A stretch of 64,000 bases of DNA from positions 477,060-541,059 of the forward strand of contig NW_003546258.1 in the NCBI RefSeq assembly GCF_000090795.2, written 5' to 3'. Under the pieces are notes generated by a model. It saw only the letters and a list, made by a program, of their open reading frames with translations. It was not told the DNA's origin and ran no database searches. This document shows positions 35,174 through 48,841 of the stretch, piece by piece (the first letter of the stretch is position 1; each line of letters opens with the position of its first letter). The position numbers and the translations under genes are program-made. The stretch is from Amphimedon queenslandica. Lineage: Eukaryota; Porifera; Demospongiae; Haplosclerida; Niphatidae.

Positions 35174-36409
35174 TGGCGGCCGGTTCATCTGTACAAGTAA
35201 TTGGAGCCCCTGGACACTCTCCAGGTAGGCACACACGCTTTACAGTTGCAGTATTTGTTAATAGTTTTAAAGTATGAGCTCCAGCTGGCGGAGATAAAGA
35301 AAGAATATGGGAAAGGAGCGAGTATAGAGAGAATTGACTTAACTTTCTTTATTCTTGGTATTTTTAACTAGCTCTGTATAGTGTTAACTTCTTGTCTTTA
35401 GATGAACTAATACCTCAACTAGGAGTCTACCAAAGAGTAATGAATATGATACGACAAGAACTATTCTGTAAGAGTTTAAAATGGAGAATTCTCTCCTTTT
35501 TACTTTTGGTGACATTTGGCCAAAAGCCCTGTATTATAGCCCATGGTCTTTGGCCCAATTTTTGGGCAGCTTTAAAAATTAGAAATTTCTAAAAAATCTA
35601 AATTTGATTGGAATTATTTCAAACTTTCTACACAACATAAGTACATGTATATGTATCAGGAACATTTTAAAAATTAATTTTCTACTTTTTATTTTTGGAA
35701 TTTGGCCAAAATTCCTGTACATGTTATTTGGCCTGACTTTCGGGCAACTTTGAAAATTCTTAAAGCATCCAATTTTAATTGGAATCAATTCAAAGTTGAT
35801 ACACAACATAAGAACATGTATATACATGTATGTGTATACACACATTATTAGGTGCTGTGTATAATGACCAGTATACAGCTGGTGTTGGTAAGGGGCGGAG
35901 ATCATCTGTAGAGCCTGTCCGTGTTCCCTACTTCATATCAACTAAGAAAATAATGAACGAGAGGTAGCAATAATCATTTACATTTATTTTATTAATATTA
36001 ATTTAATGTCTTAGAGACAAGCAAGTTTCAAAATATAAAGATCAGATTGACAGCCTTAAGGAGCAACTGTATAATTGTGAGGCCGACCTTGAGAAAGCAT
36101 CATCAGCTCTGGAATCATCAAAGTAACATAAATCTATATTATACATGAAATTACATGTATATATTATATGTACATATACATATATATATGTACATGTACA
36201 TGTACATGTTAGTATGGTATTATTTTGTTGTTTATAGGCACAGTGTTAAGGAATATGAGAGTAAAGTACAGTTTCTCACTCAGTCATTGCAGAAGGTCAC
36301 CGAGGAGAGAAATGACTTACAATTACTGGCTACTCATCATGATGCTGTTGTACTCCACCTCACTGAAGAGGCAGAGAAAAGAGCCAATGCTTTACAAGTA
36401 TAATGACAC

Positions 36410-36455
<46 letters not shown>

Positions 36456-39246
36456 GTACATTTTAGGAACATATTGATTACTTAGAATATGAAGTGAAGG
36501 AATTAGAGACATACAAGGCCACACACCAGAACTTGCAGAAAGGTGAGGAAGACATAGAAGCTACTTATTATTAATGGTTGTTGTGTTCTACTTGTTCTTT
36601 TTATCAGCTTTCAATCCTAAAAGAACTGCTATGAGTGAGCCTGAGCCTCCCCCAGCTAATGACAATGGAGTTATGGTTTGTTGCTGTATTTTTATTTAAT
36701 TTAATTAATCTTAATTTTTTAAGGCTAAACTGGATAGAAATGAAGCCCAGACATCAGTACTAGTCAATCAGTTATTAGTAATACAGAATAAGCTCATTGA
36801 CCGTATGTGAAATGATTAATTATGGTGATGTTTCTTAATATACTGTTCGTTTATTCAGAGTATGAAGTTGATGTTATGTCACTCTTTGGGAAAAATAAAG
36901 AGAGAAATAAATTAAAACTGATCAAAGATAAATTCAAGACCAACATAGACCTCATTGAAACAGAGGTATAGTACTTACATTGTGAGCAATTAATAAATAT
37001 TTATGATTTTTTAAAGCTATCATTATTAAAATCCCATCAATCTGGTGTCAGTAATAGATCAGAATGTGTATCAGCGTTAAGTTCAGATCAATCACATCAA
37101 GCAATCATTGAACGTAACCATCCTGCCAGTCCACTGGTATCTCAAGAACAATTATTAAACAAATATTCAGCAATGGTACTATAATACATGTACATGCATT
37201 ATGTTACATGTAGACATGTACATGTAGATGTATTTTTCAAGTGATTCTGGAGCTAGCTATTATCCATTGAAAGAATCTAAGGATTGCTTAAGCTGTGGAG
37301 ACAAGGTAATAAATTAATACTTATTTATTTATTTATTTATTCATTATTATTTTATTAGGTGGTCATATGCCCTCATTGGTCGGATGTAGAGCTAATAATT
37401 CAATTACCTATCAATTGCACTCACTTGAAGATTAATCGTCCATTAATTAATAGACAGGCCCAGTCCACTGACACCTCATTAATAAAACAGTAAGTATACT
37501 ATTGTACATTACATATTCATTTGCACATAATTTATTATTATATATTTATAGAAAAACAGTTAAAGAAACAAAACCTACTGAGTCAATAATGGTAAAGTGA
37601 TAATAATAATAATGATAAAGATACGATTTTAATGTATTTTTTGTAGGAAACTGATTTTGATAGAATTTGGTTAAAATTCAAATCTTTCTCATCATTATCC
37701 CGGCCTTTGTCCAGAGACATGACACCAGTCAGTACATGTACACATATGCAGTACGCTCTTATTGCCTTATTAGGAAACCGTCAATTTTATTGTGAAAATG
37801 TTTTACGTCTCACAATTGAAGACTGATGCAACCCCACCCACGCATGCAATTACGCCTCAGTCCTTATTTGGGTCATTCTACCAGTTCATGAAGAGTTTGT
37901 ACTATACGAGTAATGTTGGGACAATAGCTACTCACGACTTCTTGAATAAATTACAAGAAATATATAAAGAAAATATAGTAAGATATAATACTATTATTCC
38001 TCTTAAATCTAGAGGGAGTTTAGGAGACTCTTGGTCCCCCATATTTGGTCTAGGTCTCCCAATCTCCCATTTTAGCTATATTGGTCTCCTAAAATTCTAG
38101 ATTTAACAACGATCATTGTTTTTATCATTATATTTTTTCATTATAGGTGCTACATGTTTTCAGTCACGTTTTAGCTGGAAGCCTAGAGCCTGTTGTTTTC
38201 AGGTATTTCCTACTTCTTTCAGAATTTCTCTCTGCAGTAAACTGGAGGCAGCAACCTGATGCCTCTTCTAACGACAGCAGTACATTTATGGAGTGGTGTA
38301 AATGTGTTTACTCATTTATGGATGAGGAATCATTGGAGCAATACAGCATAGAGTTTACTGGTCACAGCTCAAACAATTGCAATACATTGACAATATTGAA
38401 TTACATATTGTGGCTGATTATGAGAAACAAAGAACCATTGATAAATCAGGTAAGAGGGAGAGGGGGGGTGCTGAGAGAGCAGTAGGCTTGTAAATTTCAC
38501 CTTTAAGTGTGCACCAAAAATTTGGTATTTTTACCTTTAAAATGTATGAAAATTTTCACCTAAAATTTGGTATTTTTTGCCTTAAAAATGTTTTTACATG
38601 TGTGGTTATCATTATTATTGTTATTATTAAATATAAAAAGACCTCATCTCTCCCTTTTATTTATTTATTTGTCTAAAGATGGAGACTCATCTATCAGAAG
38701 TGAAGACAGTACATTCTAATGGAATGAATGAAAATGAGTTTGCTGAGTTTTGTCTCTCGCTATTTCCAATACAATCCATTGACTTGTTGGCCATTAGACT
38801 ATACAACCAGGCACTCTCTCAAACTAAAGGAAAAGATATACTACCTATTAATAGGCTAGCTTGTATCCTACAGAAATATGTACATGTACATGTACATGTA
38901 CATGTAGATATGCATATTTGTCATTCAATGTATTTCTTGCAATTCAGTAATTAATGTATGTGTATGCAGTGTATGGCTAATGTACTATGAAAAACACTCA
39001 TTCTTGTGTAGTGTAAGGAATACCTTATATATAAAGATTACTTTCCTTAATTATCATTATTGTAATATTACTATAGATATATCTAGTTACATTAGTTTGC
39101 TGCTTTCATTCACTGATATTAAAGATAAATTGAAATTAATAAATGAAATAGAAGGAGAAGACATCATCACAGAAATGGAAGAGACAAAAGGTGCAGAATA
39201 TGAAATATTGAAGTTCTCTGATGTACAGCAACTGATCAGATCATGA
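35174..39246 (+). CDS. Long coiled-coil protein, family not recognised
   Basis: About fifteen exons read in phase from ATGGCGGCC at 35174 to the stop at 39246. The N-terminal half after VPYFISTKKIMNER is heptad-rich coiled coil (KYKDQIDSLKEQLYNCEADL, VKEYESKVQFLTQSLQKVTE, EHIDYLEYEVKELE), then QYEVDVMSLFGKNKERNKLK. The second half looks globular and helical: FDRIWLKFKSFSSLSRPLS, then by a 46-nt intron ETVNFIVKMFYVSQL, SLFGSFYQFMKSLYYT, FSHVLAGSLEPVVFRYFLLL and WCKCVYSFMDEESLEQY. The end is DIITEMEETKGAEYEILKF. A ciliary or centrosomal role is conceivable from the architecture only. Two subfamily B units lie in the second intron (35480-35835), and an (ATT)n run in another. Confidence 0.65.
35480..35835 (+). 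repeat. Subfamily B repeat, about two diverged units
   Basis: Contains 'ttggcccaatttttgggcag', 'acacaacataagtacatgta' and 'aattggaatcaattcaaag', with strong drift. The palindrome region of the first unit reads CTGTATTATAGCCCATGG, mixing features of A and B. Confidence 0.75.
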
Positions 39247-39462
39247 TGAATTATGTGTGTGTATTTACTGAAAGTGAATGCTAATAATAGTAATAATAAA
39301 TTTAAACCAAAAAGTAACAACTATTAGTATTAGCAAGAGATATATAAACAATTATTGTGACGCGCGGGTATTATGTACACAAAACAAAAAAATAAGAACA
39401 CTAATAATAATAATAATAATAACAATAATAATAATAACAATAATAATAAATAAATAATGCTA

Positions 39463-40393
39463 CTAATTGATTGGCCTGTATGTTAATTTTAATTTTAGTT
39501 CGCCCTGTTGCTTGTCTCTATGCTTTCTGTGTGTCACAGGCAGCCAGCACTCGTGGGATCTCTCTTCTCCGTCTCCTTTTTTTAAAAACTCAAGATCGAC
39601 ATCCACAATGCCCATGTGGTCATCTTTCGATAAATCATCATGATCGTATATCTCAATCCAGAGTTTATCCTTCCCATCCCAAGAGAAGCTAAACATTTCA
39701 TTGTAATGCGGATTCAGTGTCTTCTTTTTAATTGTGCTCTTACGCGACTGTAGGCCAACGGTTAGTTTGCAATAGGGATCACTGGATATGATGTCTTTAA
39801 TGATGAGATTCTTTCCTTCAATCAGTTCCACTTCGATGATTCCAATATATTCGATCATGGCTGCATCGCGAAGAGACGGAGAAGGAGGCGAATGACGCGA
39901 AGACGAGCTTCCAATTCGTTTCATTCTTTTAGGAGGGTTAGGAGTCCTTCCTTCCTTCTTGTAAAACAGCTGCTCAATATATTTAGCCCTTATATACTTA
40001 TCTCTTGTGTCGCGATCAGTCTCAGAGCCAAAAGGGACTTCAATCGTTTTTGGAACGGAATGTTCCAGCAGTGCATTCATTTCTTTATTTCCTCTTGCCT
40101 TCATGAAGTCAATCTGTTCCTTGGACCAGTTGTCTAAACTGCAACTTAAAACAAAGGAGTGCTCAACACCTAGTGATCTAAGGGGAAGAGAGAGAAAGGA
40201 GAGGAATACAAAGAAGCAGTTGATAAGGTCTGTATATTCTTTAATTTATAGATCTCTACCTATGCACTCCAGCACACTGGACGCATATGAAAACGCCCCA
40301 GTTTGTACTCGCCCAAGTGGGATTGGGCTCGGTGCAGTCAGCGCACTGGCTGTTCTCAGGATATTCTAACAATTCCTTGAGGCCCTGATCCAT
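39463..40393 (-). CDS. ArfGAP with C-terminal C2 domain
   Basis: Predicted GTPase-activating protein for Arf GTPases with a lipid-binding C2 domain. Exon 1 (40393-40260) has [17 protein letters not shown], then the zinc finger C-x2-C-x16-C-x2-C ([20 protein letters not shown] followed by CVQC) and GVHR with the catalytic Arg. Exon 2 (40177-39463) continues [20 protein letters not shown] and [18 protein letters not shown], a basic linker, then a C2 domain: [67 protein letters not shown]. The Asp residues for calcium (SDPY, DHDD) are kept. This ArfGAP-C2 order is that of plant AGD11-13/ZAC; I know of no human protein with it. A longer frame upstream begins only with TTG. Confidence 0.9.
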
Positions 40394-40551
40394 GAGTAAC
40401 CCTCTCTCTGAAACACAAACAAAAACGTCTCCTCCAAAGTCCAAACACGCTTTGCTGGCTACTGGCAGGCCGCAATGATGATAGCTGCTGACCTAGCCCC
40501 GCCTATTTTAATTAATCCGTAGATCTACTCGTAACCACACCCGTAGATAAA

Positions 40552-40907
40552 ATGGCGGCAGGCAACAAGCCAGTGAATAAAGTTGAGCAATCTCTTTTTG
40601 AAGAAGACGATGAGTTTGAAGAATTTCCAACTGAAGGTAATAACGCAAAAAATAATTTTAAATAAATATAAATGTTCTTTAGAATGGGGGGAAGATGAGG
40701 AGGAGAGAGCTGACAAGCAGTTGTGGGAAGATAATTGGGACGATGACAATGTTGAAGATAATTTTTCAGTTCAGCTCAGGTAATTAATGAATTAATATAT
40801 TAGTGATTATATTGACTCTATGCGTGTGTCTCTGTGTGTGTACTTGTAGGGCAGAGTTAGAAAGACTGGGTCACAAAGTCATTGACAATACACAAGAACA
40901 AAAATAA
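40552..40907 (+). CDS. SEM1: SEM1/DSS1, 26S proteasome lid subunit
   Basis: Tiny acidic subunit of the proteasome lid that also partners BRCA2 and TREX-2. Exons 40552-40636, 40683-40779 and 40850-40907 give 79 residues in phase. Hallmarks: QSLFEEDDEFEEFPTE, then QLWEDNWDDDNVEDNFSVQL and RAELERLGHKV, nearly the same as human SEM1. The initiator is AAAATGGCGGC. It is divergent from the ArfGAP-C2 gene by 158 bp. Confidence 0.97.
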
Positions 40908-41104
40908 TAAAAAATTAATGATGTTGACATTAATTTTACTCTGAACATTATAAAATTAACTGTTGTTAATGTACATGTATAATGACTGATTGTTCCATTA
41001 TAATCAATAGACAGTCACACTCCATGTCTCATCAAAGGTGAAGTATTTTTGAGTATTCACATATTAGACTTCATCTCCCAACGTTGCTTGTGTTCATATC
41101 TAGA

Positions 41105-41335
41105 GGAAATAATTACCTTAGAATAACTTTTAATTGCGGGTACTAAATTTTGCGATTTTGGCAGAAGGTACATTTTGCTGATATTAAAAATTGCGATTAA
41201 ATAATTATTACTAATAGTTATATGGCATCATGATGTCATTATTAATAATTGCGTGTATTAATAATTGTGATTTTAAACCCAAACGCAAAATTCACAATTA
41301 ATAGTACCCGCATTTAAAAGTAACCTTAAGGTATA
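41105..41335. mobile_element. Fold-back element between SEM1 and FAM204A-like
   Basis: Inverted arms: CCTTAGAATAACTTTTAATTG with GCGGGTACTAAATTTTGCG on the left, and TTCACAATTAATAGTACCCGC with ATTTAAAAGTAACCTTAAGG on the right. It has the 'gcgattttggcag' type interior of the CCGTATAGC group. It lies in the 863-bp gap between the two convergent genes. Confidence 0.65.
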
Positions 41336-41339
41336 CTTA

Positions 41340-41770
41340 CTCAAAGTAAATATTTTAAAATTCGTAAAAAAATCTAATTTTGATCGGAATCAACTCAAAC
41401 TTTCTACACAACATAAGTACATGTATATGCATCAGAAAATGTAATAAAAATAGAGAATTCTCTCCTAGTCATTTTTGGTGAAATTTGGCCAAAGTCCCTG
41501 CACTATAGTACAGGGATTTTGGCTCAATTTTTGAGCAACTTTAAAAATTCATAAAAAATCTAGAATTGATTGGAATTAGCTCAAACTTGATACACAACAT
41601 AAGAACATGTATATGTATCAGGAAAAAAAAATACAAAATAGAGAATTTTCTCTGAGCCATTTTTGGTGAAATTTGGCCAAAGTTTCTATACCTGATTTTT
41701 GAGCAACTTTAAAATGTGTACAGAAACAATTTCAATTGGAATAAGCTCAAACATGTATAATGTACATGTC
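41340..41770 (+). repeat. Subfamily B tandem repeat, two and a half units
   Basis: Starts right after the fold-back element with 'aaaatctaattttgatcgga' and runs to the FAM204A-like stop codon. The first palindrome (GCACTATAGTACAGGG) is intact on one side; later units drift. Confidence 0.85.
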
Positions 41771-42491
41771 TTACTTCCACTTCAGTTTATGTCTCTTTTG
41801 TTGTTTCTCTTCATTTTCTTTCTTCCTTCTCTCTTCCCCTTTGCAGCTGTCAACTGCAGTTACTATTTGATGTGAAAACTTTACAAAAAGGGATAAAGAT
41901 AGTCTCTAACCATAACTATACCTTTCTTTTAGATATTTTATCACTTAACTCTACAGCACCTGCATAATCTCGTTTATCAAGGGCCGAATCTAATAAACGT
42001 TCTAATCCAGTCTATTAATTAATTAATGTGCCACTCCCCTTGTTAAAACTGACCTCATTTCTTCCCTCTACAATGTCACTCCCTCCTAATAATTGTGAAC
42101 TTGTTTTTATGTGAGGTTTTATGTCAGACCATGTAATCTCACCACTGATTAATTATTTAATAATTGATTAATTATATTATCATTTGAAACCTCTTTATTT
42201 CCTCTGTAGCACTGTCTAATGTTTCAGACTTTTTTACTGTAAAATTAAATGTACACAAATAGTTAATATTAATCAATTACCAGTCTTTAATTTCATTTTT
42301 TTCGATGCCCTTTTTATCACTTCTTGAGATTTTCTTCTTTTCTTCAACTCTTGGAATCTCTTTTCAAAAAATAACAATAAATAATAACAAGTATCACTGA
42401 AAATTATTACAGTCCAGTAAGCTTCTGTTGTACGTTTGGTCTTGCCTTCTTTTGGAGGAGTAGGACAAGTTGATCCTGAACAAGAGGCCAT
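41771..42491 (-). CDS. FAM204A: FAM204A-like protein
   Basis: Family of unknown function, probably nuclear. Exon 1 from 42491 gives MASCSGSTCPTPPKEGKTKR and TTEAYWT, joining to RFQELKKRRKSQEVIKRAS. Further exons: KKSETLDSATEEIKR, SGEITWSDIKPHIKTSSQLL, GGSDIVEGRNE, TGLERLLDSALDKRDYAGAV with ELSDKISKRK, and FSHQIVTAVDSCKGEERRKK ending KRHKLKWK. The pattern W-x-RFQEL, LE-x-RID-x-AVE and ELS-x-QLA-x-RE in human FAM204A lines up with the TRFQEL, LERLLDSAL and ELSDKISKRK blocks here. It is shorter at the N-terminus than human. It is divergent from the receptor kinase with only 68 bp between starts. Confidence 0.75.
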
Positions 42492-42559
42492 TTTAAATTA
42501 TAGGCGTGCCCGGATTGGGCGTGGTCCCTTAAAAAATTTTTGGTTTCCGGAATAAAAAG

Positions 42560-46172
<3,613 letters not shown>

Positions 46173-46230
46173 GAAACAACCAATCAATCTTTAAAATAAT
46201 TATTATAAAAATTTTAGCGGTATGATCTAC

Positions 46231-46242
46231 TGCGCATGCGTG
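46231..46242. promoter_or_regulatory. NRF1-type site upstream of GOLGA7
   Basis: TGCGCATGCGTG, close to the NRF1 palindrome TGCGCATGCGCA, about 140 bp before the GOLGA7 start. Confidence 0.4.
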
Positions 46243-46380
46243 AATATGAAGAACTCCATTCCGTATATCGAGTCCTATATAATTCTAATTGTACGGATTA
46301 TTTCTTGTGAAATTTTGAAACACTAAATTGAGTAAATTCTAACTCCCTTCCTTTTTGTTTTTTTCCCCGTCGTTTCAGTA

Positions 46381-48154
46381 ATGGAAAGGAGCGGTCCCTT
46401 TAGCAAGAAGATATTTATACAGCGAGACTACAGCTACGGGACTGCAGTGAGATTTTCTAGCGAATTTCCACAAGAACTAAGAGGAAAGGTAAAGGAAGTG
46501 TTAACAGTTATGTAACACCTATTAATAAATGACATTAATTATTATTTATTACTTTGTAAGATTGGTGAGAGAGAGTTTCAAGAGACGATCGATGAAATAA
46601 ACGTTATATTTGAGGAGGCAGAGGCGTACAATTGCCAGAGATATGGCGAGGGCTGTCTTGCCTGTTTGACCGGATACACTATTCATTTCTGTTTTAAAAC
46701 ACATTATCAGAAAGTAAGTAAGAGGGAAGGTTAGGTAGGAGTGAGGCTTACGATTACGATTGCATATTACCATGATATTACCATAATAGCTCCAAATTTT
46801 CATCAGTCAAAAGTTTTGTCAGGCATTTTTTGTTTGACGGAATTTTTGTCCAGACAGGTGACATGTGGATTTATAACAAAAATCCTATTCACAAAAAATT
46901 AGTTTTAACAAGAATTAAGATTTTGATGAAATTTTGAGTGATGAAAATTTGGAGCTACATGTATATACGGTACTCCCATAGATATTAGAGTAAATGAAAT
47001 TAATTCATTTACTCTATTATCAATGGTACTCCTCTTTCTCTGTTGCTCCTCCCCCTCCTTATTAGTGCACTGAAAGAGCTGCTAGATACATTCAAGAGAG
47101 AAATTATCACATTTTTGAGAGACATGGAGTGTTAATGGGTGATCCAATGGATAGGGGACTCAGATGTGTATCCTTTTATACTAATAAAGCAATTAAGTAT
47201 AATACACGTATACTTATAGTTACATATAATACTATATATATAGTACAGGGATTTTGGCCTGATTTTGGAGCAACTTTAAAAATTCATAAAAAATCTAATT
47301 TTGATTGGAATCAACTCAAACTTTCTACACAACATAAGTACATGTATATGCATCAGAAAATGTAATAAAAATAGAGAATTCTCTCCTAGTCATTTTTGGC
47401 AAAATTTAGCCATTGACCCTGTACTATAGTACAGGGACTTTGGCCCGATTTTGGAGCAACTTTAAAAATTCGTAAAAAATCTAATTTTGATTGGAATTAA
47501 CTCAAACTTTCTACACAACATAAGTACATGTATATGCATCAGAAAATGTAATAAAAATAGAGAATTCTCTCCTAGTCATTTTTGGCAAAATTTAGCCAAT
47601 GGTACTATAGTGTTACAGGGACTTTGGTCTGATTTTGGAGCAACTTTAAAAATTCGTAAAAAATCTAATTTTGATTGGAATTAACTCAAACTTTCTACAC
47701 AACATAAGTACATGTATATGCATCAGAAAATGTAATAAAAATAGAGAATTCTCTCCTAGTCATTTTTGACGAAATTTGGCCAATGACCCTGTACTATAGT
47801 ACAGGGACTTTGGCCCAATTTTAGAGCAACTTTAAAAATTCGTAAAAAATCTAATTTTGATCGGAATCAACTCAAACTTTTGACACAACATAAGCACATG
47901 TATATGCATCAGAAAATGTAATAGGAATGGCAAATTCTCTTTTAATTTTCTGGCAAAATTTGGCCAAAGAACCTTTACTATTATAGTACATTCACTTCAG
48001 CTCAATTTTGGAGCAACTTTAAAAATTTGTAAAAAATCTAATTTTGATTGAAATCAACTCAAATTTGTATATGCATCAGAAAATGTCAGTTTATATCCTT
48101 AACATTAGAATGTTGTAGATTGAAGTTAACATAACATATGATGGTGATCAATGA
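46381..48154 (+). CDS. GOLGA7: Golgin subfamily A member 7 (Erf4-like)
   Basis: Accessory subunit of the DHHC9 palmitoyltransferase that palmitoylates Ras proteins at the Golgi. Exons 46381-46488, 46561-46713, 47066-47167 and 48119-48154 give 132 residues in phase (human 137). Hallmarks: KKIFIQRDYSYGTAVRF, EFQETIDEINVIFEEAEAYN, YGEGCLACLTGYTIHFCFKT with the palmitoylated Cys pair, YIQERN and GVLMGDPMDRGLRCIEVNIT. The last intron (950 bp, far larger than the others) is filled by five subfamily B units. Confidence 0.94.
46770..46985. mobile_element. Fold-back element in GOLGA7 intron
   Basis: Arms 'tagctccaaattttcatcagt' (46788) and 'gtgatgaaaatttggagcta' (to about 46960) are inverted repeats. 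A second inner pair is visible around 'ggaatttttgtcc'. The right flank carries a stray TATACGGTAC. Confidence 0.6.
47236..48090 (+). repeat. Subfamily B tandem repeat, about 4.7 units
   Basis: The marker ACAGGG starts at 47245, 47431, 47615 and 47801, with a decayed one at about 47988, so the period is 184-187 bp. Most units carry 'actttggcccgattttggag', 'aattcgtaaaaaatctaatt' and 'gcatcagaaaatgtaataaa', and two carry the perfect palindrome CCCTGTACTATAGTACAGGG. The last unit is decayed. It is the clearest B array in the window, in the last GOLGA7 intron. Confidence 0.95.
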
Positions 48155-48841
48155 ACTACCTCCTTTTCTCTCTCTCTTTGTTCCTGTCACCTTTATGTCT
48201 GTTTTTCATGTTTTGCTATTCTCATTAATTTTATTAATTTTGTTTTAATCTCATTATAATGTCTGTCATGTTTATTGCTTGCTAACAAATAACACATACA
48301 GTTTACACACACGCACACACACATTCAATTTTCAAGACACAAAGTCTATAGAAATGGTCATAATAATCATATCAACTTCAGATCTAGTGTGTCCACGGGC
48401 CACATACAAGGACATCAATAGATAGAGAATTAACAGAGCTAGTTCTCACTTAGTATGTTGTGTGTGTCTCTTTTATTAAAATATCGAGTACATTACGTCA
48501 TTTCTTGCTAACACCCTGTATTAAAGTGTGTGTGTGTGTGTACATGTGTGTGTACTTGTGTGTGTCATTGGCAAGGGATCACTGCTATGTCAGTTATGTC
48601 TTTGTTTAATAACATTCCAAATATTTCAAATAATTTTAACTTAACAAGAGAAGTTAGCACACTACAGTAGAGTAGACCAGGTGGATTAAGAGAGAGAAAG
48701 GATTCTAATATCACAAAGACAACAATGATAAGACAGTTTGTATAATTATGTATGAAGAGTCATAGTTGATATAATCATATTAATAATAATAATAATAATG
48801 GCATTTGTGTCAATAAAGGAAGAGAATAGAGTGTTGCAGTG
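48155..48841. other. Gap between GOLGA7 and the rhotekin-like gene
   Basis: Convergent 3' flanks. Contains a (TG)n tract at about 48526-48565 with an embedded TACATGTG, (AC)n at about 48300-48325, and otherwise AT-rich sequence. No gene or RNA is recognised. Confidence 0.5.
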
